From the NCBI GenBank assembly GCA_034401795.1, contig CM067369.1, forward strand, positions 142,491,057 to 142,555,056: a stretch of 64,000 bases of DNA. The letters are read 5' to 3'. The DNA is from Chaetoderma sp. LZ-2023a. Lineage: Eukaryota > Mollusca > Caudofoveata > Chaetodermatida > Chaetodermatidae. Below the pieces are notes generated by a model. It had not been told where the DNA came from and ran no database searches. It saw only the letters and a program-made list of their open reading frames with translations. The position numbers and the translations under genes were made by a program. Below, piece by piece: positions 1 to 12,350 of the stretch; the stretch's first letter is position 1; every line of letters begins with the position of its first letter.

Positions 1-109
1 CGGGAACCAGGCTAACATCAATCCACACCCAAATATCCTATATAAGTATTACGTATCATTTTAAAGTTTGAAACCTGATTTCCCAGAACCTAAATTTTAA
101 GGCAATTAC

Positions 110-215
110 GCAGGCAAGCTGTTGAGTATTTTGTATATAATTTGTCTGGGCGGACGCTGTCGCTGCCTATGACAGCAGCCACAGCATCCAGTCAAATATA
201 CCACCATGTGATTAC
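110..215 (+). repeat. Hairpin repeat family R1, copy 1
   Basis: A short imperfect palindrome: CAGGCAAGCTGTTGAGTATT leads into a TTTGTCTGG arm, then a GACAGCAGC/GCTGTCGCTG centre, then an inverted CCAGTCAAATATA arm. Seven further copies lie in the window (about 951, 5870, 28812, 32395, 32622, 35053 and 58100). This copy is diverged. Confidence 0.6.
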
Positions 216-645
216 CGCCAACCGTTCTCATCTCGAGAGGAGGATTCCTCAGAGGAATTCTATTATGAACCACAAAGATATTGTCACCCTTATAATCCCA
301 TACATGGTAAATGAGCAGCCGCCGGTCAGCAATTATCAAGACCCAAATGATCAGCTGCCTGGCGATGATGACCGATCTTTTCATCCATCATTATGCTGCC
401 AGTCTGAATCTACATCATCTTCTCCATCTGAGCTGGCATGTCAGAATTGGCAACAGCAAGACGAGCAACTGCCCTCTCTGGCAGTGAGCCTCCCAGAGAT
501 CCTATCCAACAAGAACGCTCAACTAGGGCTGTGTGGTTTGGCTTACAGCCACATCGGTTTTGATATGAATTTTCATATCGGTTTTAACCGAATATCGGTT
601 TTATGGGTGATTGCTATCAAGAAAAAGTTGAAATCCATTCTCTAA
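142..645 (+). other. Open frame of 167 codons, doubtful coding value
   Basis: The frame is open for 167 codons and its first part is made of the R1 hairpin. Residues about 50-130 are rich in Ser, Pro, Gln and acids, with a run of serines, which could be a low-complexity exon. The last 35 residues come from a repeated atcggtttt motif. I recognise no domain and see no clear splice sites. Most likely a chance frame. Confidence 0.15.
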
Positions 646-721
646 AACACTTAAAAACCGATCGTCAATAACACTAAAATAGAACAGTGTTTCCCAGTAC
701 AAATTCTTGCCGCCTTACACA

Positions 722-1199
722 TAGGGCTCCAACGATTCCCTAAATTACGATACGATACATATCACGATCTGTGTGTCACAATACGATACTTATTACGATG
801 CGTAAAAACCTATTAAAATAAACAAAGTACGTAATTAACAGCACAACAGTGGGAACCATCTGTTTTGGGGAGAACTACCAATAAAATGCAAATGTTAACA
901 TAACCCTTTCCCCCATAAATTTCTTGTATCTCAATTTCATGGCAACGATGCAGGAAAGCTGTTACATATTTTGAAATTAATATGACTGGAAATGGCTTGC
1001 CTTAGACAGCAATGGCTTCCAGTCATATTAATTTCAAACTAATTAGCAACATATGCTTTAGCTTGAAAGGAATTTACTTTTTCAGGGATTTGTCATTGAA
1101 AGGGTTAAGTTTTCTATCATATAAAGCCAACTGTTAAAGCAAAAGAGCTTGGCGGTAAACTTCTGTATCGCGATATCACGATAAATCGTTGCAGCCCTA
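722..1199. mobile_element. hAT-like non-autonomous element (MITE)
   Basis: The left end TAGGGCTCCAACGATT and the right end (reverse complement TAGGGCTGCAACGATT) are terminal inverted repeats of the kind known in hAT elements, followed by related subterminal runs of CGATA/TATCG. The exact 8-bp sequence CTTACACA flanks both sides (714-721 and 1200-1207), the target duplication length expected of hAT. The element is 478 bp, has no coding capacity, and carries an R1 hairpin copy at about 951-1052. Confidence 0.85.
951..1052 (+). repeat. Hairpin repeat family R1, copy 2
   Basis: GCAGGAAAGCTGTTACATAT, then an AATTAATATGACTGGAA arm, a centre with AGACAGCAATG, and the inverted CCAGTCATATTAATTT arm. 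It lies wholly within the 722-1199 hAT-like element. Confidence 0.7.
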
Positions 1200-1207
1200 C
1201 TTACACA

Positions 1208-1682
1208 TATGCTTAATATACATTAAGCCCATCGTTGCGGGAGTGAACTTAGTATCGTGGACCGCCTAAATATTAGGTATATTCTAATAACCATCGTTTA
1301 TTACCTGAAAATTAGCATACAATTTGATATTTCATGTCTTTGTGAAAAAATACAAATCACGTTATATTAGAAAGATTTATTTCCATTATTCAGAGCGAGT
1401 AACTCGGCAATTACTATATACGCTGTAGAGACCGAGTACTATACTTTAGATCTGATCTATCTTGTGCCCAGCATATGAAATCTTGCGAGAATATTAATGA
1501 GTGTCTTCAAGCAAACTTCCGTGAATAGTTCAACCAATTATTTACAAATATGTCAGAATTATTTTCTAAATAGATCGATCGCGTGACCCTGTTGTTATCA
1601 TTAGCCTGTTAAATTCACATGCTATAGCAGAAGACTTTGTTTTAGACACAATGGCGCGAAAAAAGATATTCCGCTTTCAACG
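1208..1682. other. Intergenic, nothing recognised
   Basis: AT-rich DNA without long frames, inverted repeats or tandem repeats that I can see. Confidence 0.5.
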
Positions 1683-1767
1683 GTCTATCAAGCGCGTGTT
1701 AGATATTTAACATCATGCGTGTATAACCCTTCATTGCGGCAAAGACTATAAAGTGTCAGCGACACAC

Positions 1768-1809
<42 letters not shown>

Positions 1810-1964
1810 CGTAATTAGATAAACAAATGTTCATTCGTAGGAAGAACAAGTATTCTTTATATAGTGATTGGATAATGGGTCTATCAAGCGCGTGTTAGAT
1901 ATTTAACATCATGCGTGTATAACCCTTCATTGCGGCAAAGACTATAAAGTGTCAGCGACACACA

Positions 1965-2001
<37 letters not shown>

Positions 2002-2075
2002 ACCCCCGTAATTAGATAAACAAATGTTCATTCGTAGGAAGAACAAGTATTCTTTATATAGTGATTGGATAATGG
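1683..2075. repeat. Tandem duplication of a ~196-bp unit, each with a (CA)n tract
   Basis: The unit beginning GTCTATCAAGCGCGTGTTAG occurs at 1683 and again at 1879, both running to GTGATTGGATAATGG. The two units look nearly identical apart from the length and interruptions of the internal CA microsatellite (about 1760-1806 and 1960-1998), so the duplication is recent. Confidence 0.9.
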
Positions 2076-2734
2076 TTGTCGTGCTAGCCAATGAGAAAAC
2101 AGGAATGGAATGATCGGCAGAAGCGGCTTAAACGATATGGATATTTCCCAGGAAAACATGTCTTAGGCGCCAATCATTACTCATTGCGCTTTTCGCGATT
2201 GTCGCTGGTTAGTATCCTTTATCACAGGCATTTTATTATATATACTGGTATGGGTGGACAAAAATTCTCGAATACTTTAATCTGATTGTTAGAGAGAGAG
2301 AAGAATAGAACAATAGAAATGGCTCTCGACCAATCAGATTCAAGTATTTTTGGCGGAAAAGCTGGGGTACCCTACTTCAAATATTAATGACGTCAAGCTT
2401 TCGACCAACCAGAACAGCCGCCTATTTCGACTAGACTAGAGCTGCGCGTTATATCGATCTCTCATAGTAATAAACCGGTTTGCAAACCGCCGTCATCATG
2501 CTCAAAGCGAAAAACCGAGTTTAATTAAATTTTCGGTTTAGCCAATACTGATTAATATATCTTTTTAATTTTAAATATTGCTGCAGCGGTCTTGAGAACT
2601 GTCAATTTGCAGACCTAAAAATATTTTTTTGAAACTACCACTGAAATGACGGACCCGATAACGAAACCAGATATTCCAAAGTTAAATTTTCAAATATAAT
2701 TTTCCTTAGTCTGCAAATTTACATTTTCCATGCG

Positions 2735-2908
2735 CGCTATGTGACCTTACGAACAATTTAGAATGCCTCTCTTATATGGCTTTATATATATATGCGTACT
2801 ATCCTATTAAGGGGGGACGTGCTCGGAACGTACCCGGGACAGCCATCCCGTACCCAGCTGAGCTGGGATGGTCCGTACCTATCCGGCCGATCCGCGCTAC
2901 ACCACTCA
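2735..2908 (-). repeat. Fragment of the LTR-like repeat found at 12.35 and 19.47 kb
   Basis: The reverse complement starts TGTAGCGCGGATCGGCCGG and contains the same CCCAGCT/AGCTGGG core as the outer ends of the two long arms at 12351 and 19468. Similarity is clear over about 170 bp. It is a short third copy of the family's start. Confidence 0.6.
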
Positions 2909-3504
2909 ATACATATGAGATACTTTTCTCGATCGAAGGCGATTTCGCGAGATACGAATGGAGTCCCATGCTGTGTGGCTAATTCATATATCACAATTCG
3001 GTCAATTCAGTAAAAACACATGATTACCTATATATAAGGCTAATTGTTCAAACCAATATAGACGTAGTCTACATCGCGAGTCCCTGGGATTTTTAAATTG
3101 CCGCAATTCAAATACAAAATAAACATGTTCATTGGTGCTGTATTTCCGAGCGACGAAGATATCACAACAAAACTAAGTAACCCACCTTATGTTTAGATAA
3201 GTAGTTAAAGCTAAGATAACAAGTTAACAACCACTTTTGCCGGTAATGTCACTTCACGTTATATACCTGTAATATGCTTGATTACTGTATTCTGCGGCTG
3301 TAGTAGTAAAAACATCCTACAGCTGCAATCAGCACTTCTTCGCTTTTGCCCACTGTGTCTTGTCCTCAGCCGAAATCCTTAGCTTCCTCAGGTCTATTCT
3401 TGACTTGAGTGTACGAGTTCTGCTTTCTTGAGGTCACCTCGTAGCACTCTTTAGCAGATTTATGCAATGACGTCCTCTCCTGGCTTTGTATTGGGGTCGA
3501 CCAC

Positions 3505-3700
3505 TTTTCCGACAGCCCAATGTTCCAACAGCCCATTATTCCGACAACCCATTATTCCGACAGCTCAGTATTCCAACAGTCCATTACTCCGACAACCCAT
3601 TATTCCGACAGCCCAATATTCCGACAGCCCAATATTCCAACAAATCCCATTTTTGAAAACCCATTATTCCGGCAGCCCAGTATTCCGACATGTAATAATG
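3505..3700 (+). repeat. Minisatellite, ~18-20 bp unit with core ATTATTCCGACAGCCC
   Basis: About ten imperfect units alternate CCGACAGCCC and CCAACAGCCC cores. The same unit occurs in reverse orientation at 23535-23785, and both arrays end next to a similar sequence with ATGC and CTGGCAG, so the array and its edge form one dispersed repeat. Frames read through it are repeat artefacts. Confidence 0.85.
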
Positions 3701-3822
3701 CAATCTGGCAGTATTAAGACATTTGCTGTAACCATGCAGATGCAATTGCTTCTAGTTATTATATTCTCTAAATGGGAGACGGGTGTGTGTTGCGAGGTCT
3801 GTGCGTGCGTGTGTGCGTATAA

Positions 3823-3900
3823 AAACAAGAGGCCCAAAGATCCTGTATCACTTGGAATTATTGGCAAAATTGACAAACAGAGCTCACTTGTACAAATTTA
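3823..3900 (-). repeat. End fragment of the repeat found whole at 24.19 kb
   Basis: AACAAGAGGCCCAAAGATCC and CTGTATCAC reproduce, in reverse, the terminal motif ACAGGCCCCTTGGGCCTCTT that closes the repeat near 24765. Confidence 0.5.
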
Positions 3901-5639
3901 ATGTTGGATGAAACTATAGGTCAAAATAATGGTTTTTAGTCCTTTGAATGGTAAAGTTGATTAATGGATGGATAACAGATGGACGAATAACAGATGGATT
4001 ACCTACAGTCGCCATGGCAAAAGCGTATTTGACTTTTCAGGCCATCTGAGATCAAACTGGAAATCAGGATAAGCAATATCCTATATATGATTACTTTCAT
4101 CATGAAAAACCTACCAATTATGTGTTTGTTATGGACAGACAGTATTCAGCCAGCTTGTTAAGGATGCTTACGCATATTTGCTAAGAAAGTGATAAGAAGT
4201 ATAGCAGAAAAGGGACGGGATGGGTGAGTGGGTGGCAGGGCGGCACATCATTAGTATCTTAGGTGAGTGGGTGGATAGTACTGTTTTGGGTGGGAGTGTT
4301 GGCGGGTTTACTATGGGTAGGCGGGCAGGGTACCATGTTGGTTGCGCCTTTTGTGGATCATGGGTGTGTAGATGGATGTGTTATTGTGCATGGGCGTGGC
4401 TTAGGAAGGTGGTTACGAGCCCCTACACATTTTCGACAATGGCTATTCATGCATTTTATTATTATTCGTGCTAATTTTTATGCTTTACATCTGAGATAAT
4501 TTAAATTTCAAATTGTTTAACCAAACTCATATGTGGCCTAAACACTCTGGTTATTTGTCATATTACTTTGTCAATCAACACAAAATCAGCAGCAGCCAAA
4601 CACGATGATTTCTAAATCATAACGATGATTTTCAAGATAGTGTTTTCATCATGGTGATTTATTGCGCTTATGACATGAATGGCCACCCATACACCACCCT
4701 CGAGTGCGCAATAGTTTCGACTTTTTTCAATCCTTTTTAAATTCCGATAGGTTTATTAACGGGGGGGGGGGGGGGGTTATCACATAAACAAGGCGTTTAG
4801 CCTGTTTAGTATTTTTCGATATGAACACACGTGTAATATTCAACGAAATATTTTCATTTGCTCTTGAACATGTGAACCTACTAATGACTGATGCGCGCGC
4901 ATCCGGCGATAACGTACCTATAACTGTACAATCATCAGGCATGAAGGGAGGTCGGGCTATCATTGATTCAGACGCGAATAGACTGGCCTAAGCGCATCAC
5001 GTGATGAAAATGTAATCTGTTGTTGTAAATCTTCTTGTTTATGAAATGTTTATAAGTTTTACCGAAACAATCAATGCTTAATTAAAATCTTATACAGTTT
5101 GACATAGCCAGATATTGTATTTGCCACTATATTTTGCTGCGCCACGGGTAGTCGTTCTCCGGGCAATGATGTGTCATACCGGTGTCGATTTCGTGAAAAT
5201 CTATGGTAAAATCTTTTTTAAATTTGCATGCGAAACTATTGGTAAATTATACAAAATATATAAAAATTTCAGTTTATATGATAAATAGAATCTCAAACCC
5301 AAACATTTAATATCACTATCACTGAAAATTATCAATGCACTCGCTAAAGCTCGAAAAACCAAAATGTTAAAATAATTTCACATCTTCTACAAGATGAATG
5401 GACGGAGCGACAGACTAACGCATTGACAGATGGAGAGTCAGAGTCCTTTATCCAATAAAAATCTGTCAGAAGCAAACTGTGTGCTTTTTAAAGCAATAAC
5501 TCAAGCAGTTTATGTTAAGCGTGTTATTTTCAAAATTATAATTATCACTATTATTTAGGACATTAATTACAATATTATTAATAATATAAAGAATCAATCA
5601 TCATAACTGTCGGTGCTGATGCTACTGATGATGCTCATG
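3901..5639. other. Intergenic with low-complexity tracts
   Basis: No gene recognised. The stretch holds a GGTGGGTGG-rich patch (about 4218-4345), a run of G near 4761-4777 and a TGGATGG-like patch near 3960. Open frames here have no recognisable domains. Confidence 0.5.
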
Positions 5640-5654
5640 CTGCTACTACTTCTT

Positions 5655-5722
<68 letters not shown>
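5640..5722. repeat. (ACT)n microsatellite
   Basis: An almost uninterrupted run of ACT triplets, preceded by imperfect triplets. Confidence 0.95.
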
Positions 5723-5782
5723 GTCCCAGGATATTAAAATTATGTCGTGAGCTCAAGATAATGGAGAAATTCAGTTTTACAA

Positions 5783-6112
5783 GATGCCCATCTCTGGCTA
5801 AGTTCCACCCACGCTTTTCCCGTGTTGGGATAAGTCAATCCCGGCACTCTGAATCTCAATTTCCAGAAAACAATACAGGTAAGCTATTGAATATTTTGAA
5901 ACTAGCTGTTGCTGCATATGGTAGTCAAATTAGCTGCAAATTATTCAACAAGATGTTTATTAAATTTTAAAGACATACAATTCATACAACTTGTCGGACT
6001 ATGAAACGTTTGTGACTGACTATATCGCGTCGCTCATGACATAATTGATTATGACGTCAGCCTAGCCTAGTTGATTATGACATCATATGATTGACTAAGA
6101 AACTGGTTTCAT
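5783..6112 (+). repeat. Extended R1 repeat (head, hairpin, tail), copy 3
   Basis: The head (CCCATCTCTGGCTAAG...GTTGGGATAAGTC) leads into CAGGTAAGCTATTGAATATT and the hairpin, then a tail with GTTTATTAAAT, TGATTATGACGTCA and GACATCATATGATTGA. Head, hairpin and tail recur in the same order at 58010-58325, so the full unit is about 320 bp. Confidence 0.75.
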
Positions 6113-6596
6113 CAATTAAGTCGAGCGCTCGGGAATTTATTTCAAACATAGCCTTCCAGGGCTTCCGTACAAACGTGACACTATTTGGAAAACAATGTTT
6201 AGATGTTTTGAAATTTTAATGCGTCACAAAATCGAGTTGGTAGTATCACGTGGTGCTGACCTGCTGCAAGCGTAGACATATAATGGGGATTGTAACTCTA
6301 TGTCCAGTGGGCGACAGACTAAGCATATCTGTATGCTCTATGCCGCGATCAGCGTAAATTTGACGATTTTCGCCAGGTGTGTCTGCTCCGGCGACGACGA
6401 TATTGTCAGCGATTTCGTATGCTAGCGAATACGCTCATATCTGGCATGTCAGATAAATTCGCTAGTAATCGACGATCCCTCAGATACCAGAGACCAGCGT
6501 ATACCTTCGTCTAGTCTGTCCGCCCTGCCGATTGTCCGCAAGCTTGCGAAATAGCGAGAACCAATCAGCTATCGATATTCTATCACACGTTGCAAT

Positions 6597-8780
<2,184 letters not shown>

Positions 8781-10196
8781 AGCACACACACACGTACGCA
8801 CGCACTCACACGCATCATCATCATAAAGTCCGTTTTATTCTACTTAACTAATAACTAGTCAATCACTTCTTTTTTTATATTTATAAAGGTGGCTAAGTCG
8901 CAATTATAGCGTGCCCTACTCACTTCATTGATTATGATAAATAAAATATTTATGATGAACAAAGGATTTCTCTTCGATTTTTTGTTCGGACCATATTGTC
9001 AAAGGTTGATCAGTTAGAAAGTAATCAATTATATGGATGCATTATGGTTTAAAGATGTGCCATGTATCAAATGTAGGCCAGTATGACCTACTTTTCAGCA
9101 TTCACTGAGAAAACTATTGTCCGGAGTGAACAGATCTTGGTATATGAATACATTGTACTTGCCTTGTCAAAAGCGGACAAGTGTAACCTAGTTAGTTAAC
9201 CCAACTTCAAGGTTAATTACAAGGCGGTGTTCTGTGGAATGCGGGGGAATTCTTTGTGATGCGCTACATCACTAATCTGCCAGCTTACCTTTAAATATTC
9301 GCCTTGCATGGATTCATATAACGCCGTGCATGTTTCCTTCACAATTTCTGAGACTGCTTCTTCCCATTCGAAAGGAAAAGCTTGGGCTTTGAAAGGATTC
9401 ACCTGAGAGGCAGAACAGAAAGTACAGTGGGTATTAGAGTCATGTCGACAGTGCGTGCATGTATGTGTGTGCGTGCGTTTAATTTAGGCAACATTTAGAC
9501 AGACTTCATTGTTGGATAAAGGTTATTGAGAATGATATGATATGATTGTGTTCTTGTTAGTGTTAGCACTACCAGTTCAAGGGGGAATACGAGCAGTGAT
9601 ACCACATGGCTTTGAGTTAATGATAAGTTAGCAGTTAACACTAGCATCGACTATGTAAAATTTCCTGTAGTTGATGTGTTGGAGAAAGTTCAATAATTAA
9701 CTATATATTTTCTTACCTGTTGCTAGAAATCTCAGGGTTATTGATAACCTCTGGCCTCTGTCTGTCCTGTTGTGTTGTGCAATTACAGGTACTACCATCC
9801 CAAGAATTTCCTTGAAGCTCTCAGGGCTCATTCTCATGTAAGCTGTGTACATGACTGTATCCTCAGTTTCTAACTCCTGAACCAAGTTCGCATAGACTCT
9901 GTGTGATTGTCGACACAAAATCCACGACTTAGACCATAGCGTACGAGTTGCCCATCTTTGATTTCGTGGACGTCGCCGTTTTAGAAGTAACTAAATAGCT
10001 GAAGCTTGTAATACCTGTCGAGTCAGCGCCATTTAGTTTTATCCACGTGGTCAAAGTCCGCTGTCAAGAATCGCTGGTAAATACGTCTAGTGTGTCCACT
10101 GGATCGCCAGCGAATGATTTGGAGTGATTATATCAGCGATTTGCCAGGGTACGAATTCGCAGCGTAGAGCGTACAAATACGCCTAGTCTGTCGCCC

Positions 10197-10499
10197 TTAG
10201 ATTCGTGGTTCATTTGTCCTGCGTGTCTGTCAAAGTCATAAGTAAAACATTTTGCTGAAACACTATGTGCATTTGGAAGCGGCGGTGGATATTAACGTAT
10301 TAAAATTGCTATAGCCGTGTTCATTCACAGTTGAGAATTAGATGGCCACACTGCTCAGAGAAAATCACGGAGGTAAAATATTAGTTTATCTTGGGTTTAG
10401 GTAGGTACGAAAAAAATCGAAATCGAAATGAGAAAATCTACTGGAGATGCTGTCGTGCAAAATGCCATGCTCCTCTGCAAACTAATGGTTTGGACACCA
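10197..10499. other. Intergenic, nothing recognised
   Basis: Unremarkable sequence between the Harbinger end and the minisatellite. Confidence 0.4.
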
Positions 10500-12345
10500 C
10501 TGCTGATCAACCTAACACGCAGGTTTAACCAGCTATGGCTGTGGTAATTGGTCATTTATAGCAGATATATTTAGCCAGTCATGGTTGTGGTAAGTAGTCA
10601 GCTATAGCCGTGGTAGGAGCCAATCATAGTTGTGATAAGTAGCTAGCTAACCCTGTAGTAAATAGCCAGCCATTGCTAAGGAAGCCATAGTAGGGTTAAG
10701 AAGCCAGTCATAACTGTGCTATTTGGCCAGCTGTATCAGCGGTAACTAACCAGCCATAGTTGTAGTAATTAGCAAGTGATAGTTGTGGTATGTATCCATC
10801 CATAGCAGGGGTATGTAGTCACATAAAGCTTTGGTATGGAGTTAGCCATAGATGCAATAAGTAGCCAGCCATAGATGTGTTGTACACAGCCAGTCTTGAA
10901 GAGATCGCCATAGATGTGGCAATTAACCAGCCATTGCTTGGTAAGTAGTCAGTCATACCAGTGGTAAGTAGCCACCTATAGTTGTGGTACAGACCAGCTC
11001 TAGCTGGTGCAAGTATCGCCACCTATAGTTGTGGTACAGACCAGCTCTAGCTGGTGCAAGTATCGCACTCTAGTCAGCGATACCTGTTGAATATAACCAG
11101 CTATGTCAGGGGTAAATAGTCAGCATAGCAGTAGCAAGTACCATACACTGGCGGAGGTAAGTAGCCAGCTACAATTGTAGTAATTACCCATCCATAGCTG
11201 TGGGAATTAGCCATTCATGGCAGAGACGGTTAACACGCCATGATTGTGCTAAGTAGTCATCTATAGTTGTGGTGGATAGCTATCTATAGCTGTGGTAATT
11301 AACTAGCTATAGCTGTAAGTGTCAGTCATTTCCGAGGAAGGTAATTAGCCGTAGTAGTGTTAAGGAGCCAGCCGTAACTGTGATAATTCGCCAGTCATTT
11401 TATTGGTAATGAACCAGCTAGTTGTAGTAATTAACCACTCATAGCTGCGGTATGTATCCATCAATAGCAGGTGTAAGTAGTTAGATAAAGCTGTGGCATG
11501 GCGTTAGCCATAGAGGCAATTATTAACTAGCCATATATGTGATACTTAGTCAGCCATAGCTTTGATAAGTACCCAGACCAGACATAGCGGAGTTAAGTAG
11601 CTAGCTATATCTGTAGTAATCAGCCAGCCCCATCTGTAGAAGTTAACCAGCCATGCCAGTGTTAAGCAGACAGCCATAGCAGTGGTACGTAGCCAACATG
11701 CCACATGTCGTCACCCATATCATTGGTAACTAGCCAACTATAGCTGTGGTAAGGGGCCATGCATAGCAGTGGTAATTAGCCAGCGATAGCTTTGTAAGTA
11801 ACCAGTCATAGCTGGGGCAAGTAACCAGCTATACACGTAGTCAGTAGCCACCACCCTCCGTGGAAGTTAACCAGAGATAGCACTGCCAAGCAGTCATCCA
11901 TTGCTATGCTAAGTAGCCAAAATAGCTGTGGCACGCAGCTAGCTATAGTCATGGCAAGACGCCATTCACAGCTCTAGTAATTAGCCAGCTATAGCTTAGG
12001 TATTTTACCAATTATAGCTGTAGTACGTAGTCAATGATACCTGAGGTAAGTAGACATTTTCAGCTCCGAAAAGTAGGCAGCCATCGTGGAGGTAATTAGC
12101 AGGCCATAGCAGTTGTAAAGAGATGGGCATATATGTGGTAATTATCCAGCCATATCTATAAGTTCCACAGATATGGATGGCTAGCTACTACAGGTATAAC
12201 TGACTACTTACCACAGCTATAGCTGGATACTTAACCCGGCTAAGTATGGGTACTTACGAAAGCTATGGCTGGTTAATTACAACATCTTCGGCTAGATAAT
12301 TATTGCATCCATGGCTAACTCCATTTCACAGGTCTATCTGACTAC
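10500..12345. repeat. Minisatellite, ~23-bp unit with core AGCCAGCCATAGCTGTGGTA
   Basis: About 75 strongly diverged units of roughly 22-26 bp run for 1.85 kb. A 47-bp segment starting CACCTATAGTTGTGGTACAG is present twice in exact tandem (about 10971-11064), showing local recent duplication. From about 12160 to 12345 the units are in the opposite orientation (AGCTATGGCTGGTTAATTAC). Further inverted-orientation units lie at 15840-15980, between the two LTR-like arms. No spacer/repeat regularity of a CRISPR array. Confidence 0.9.
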
Positions 12346-12350
12346 ATGCT

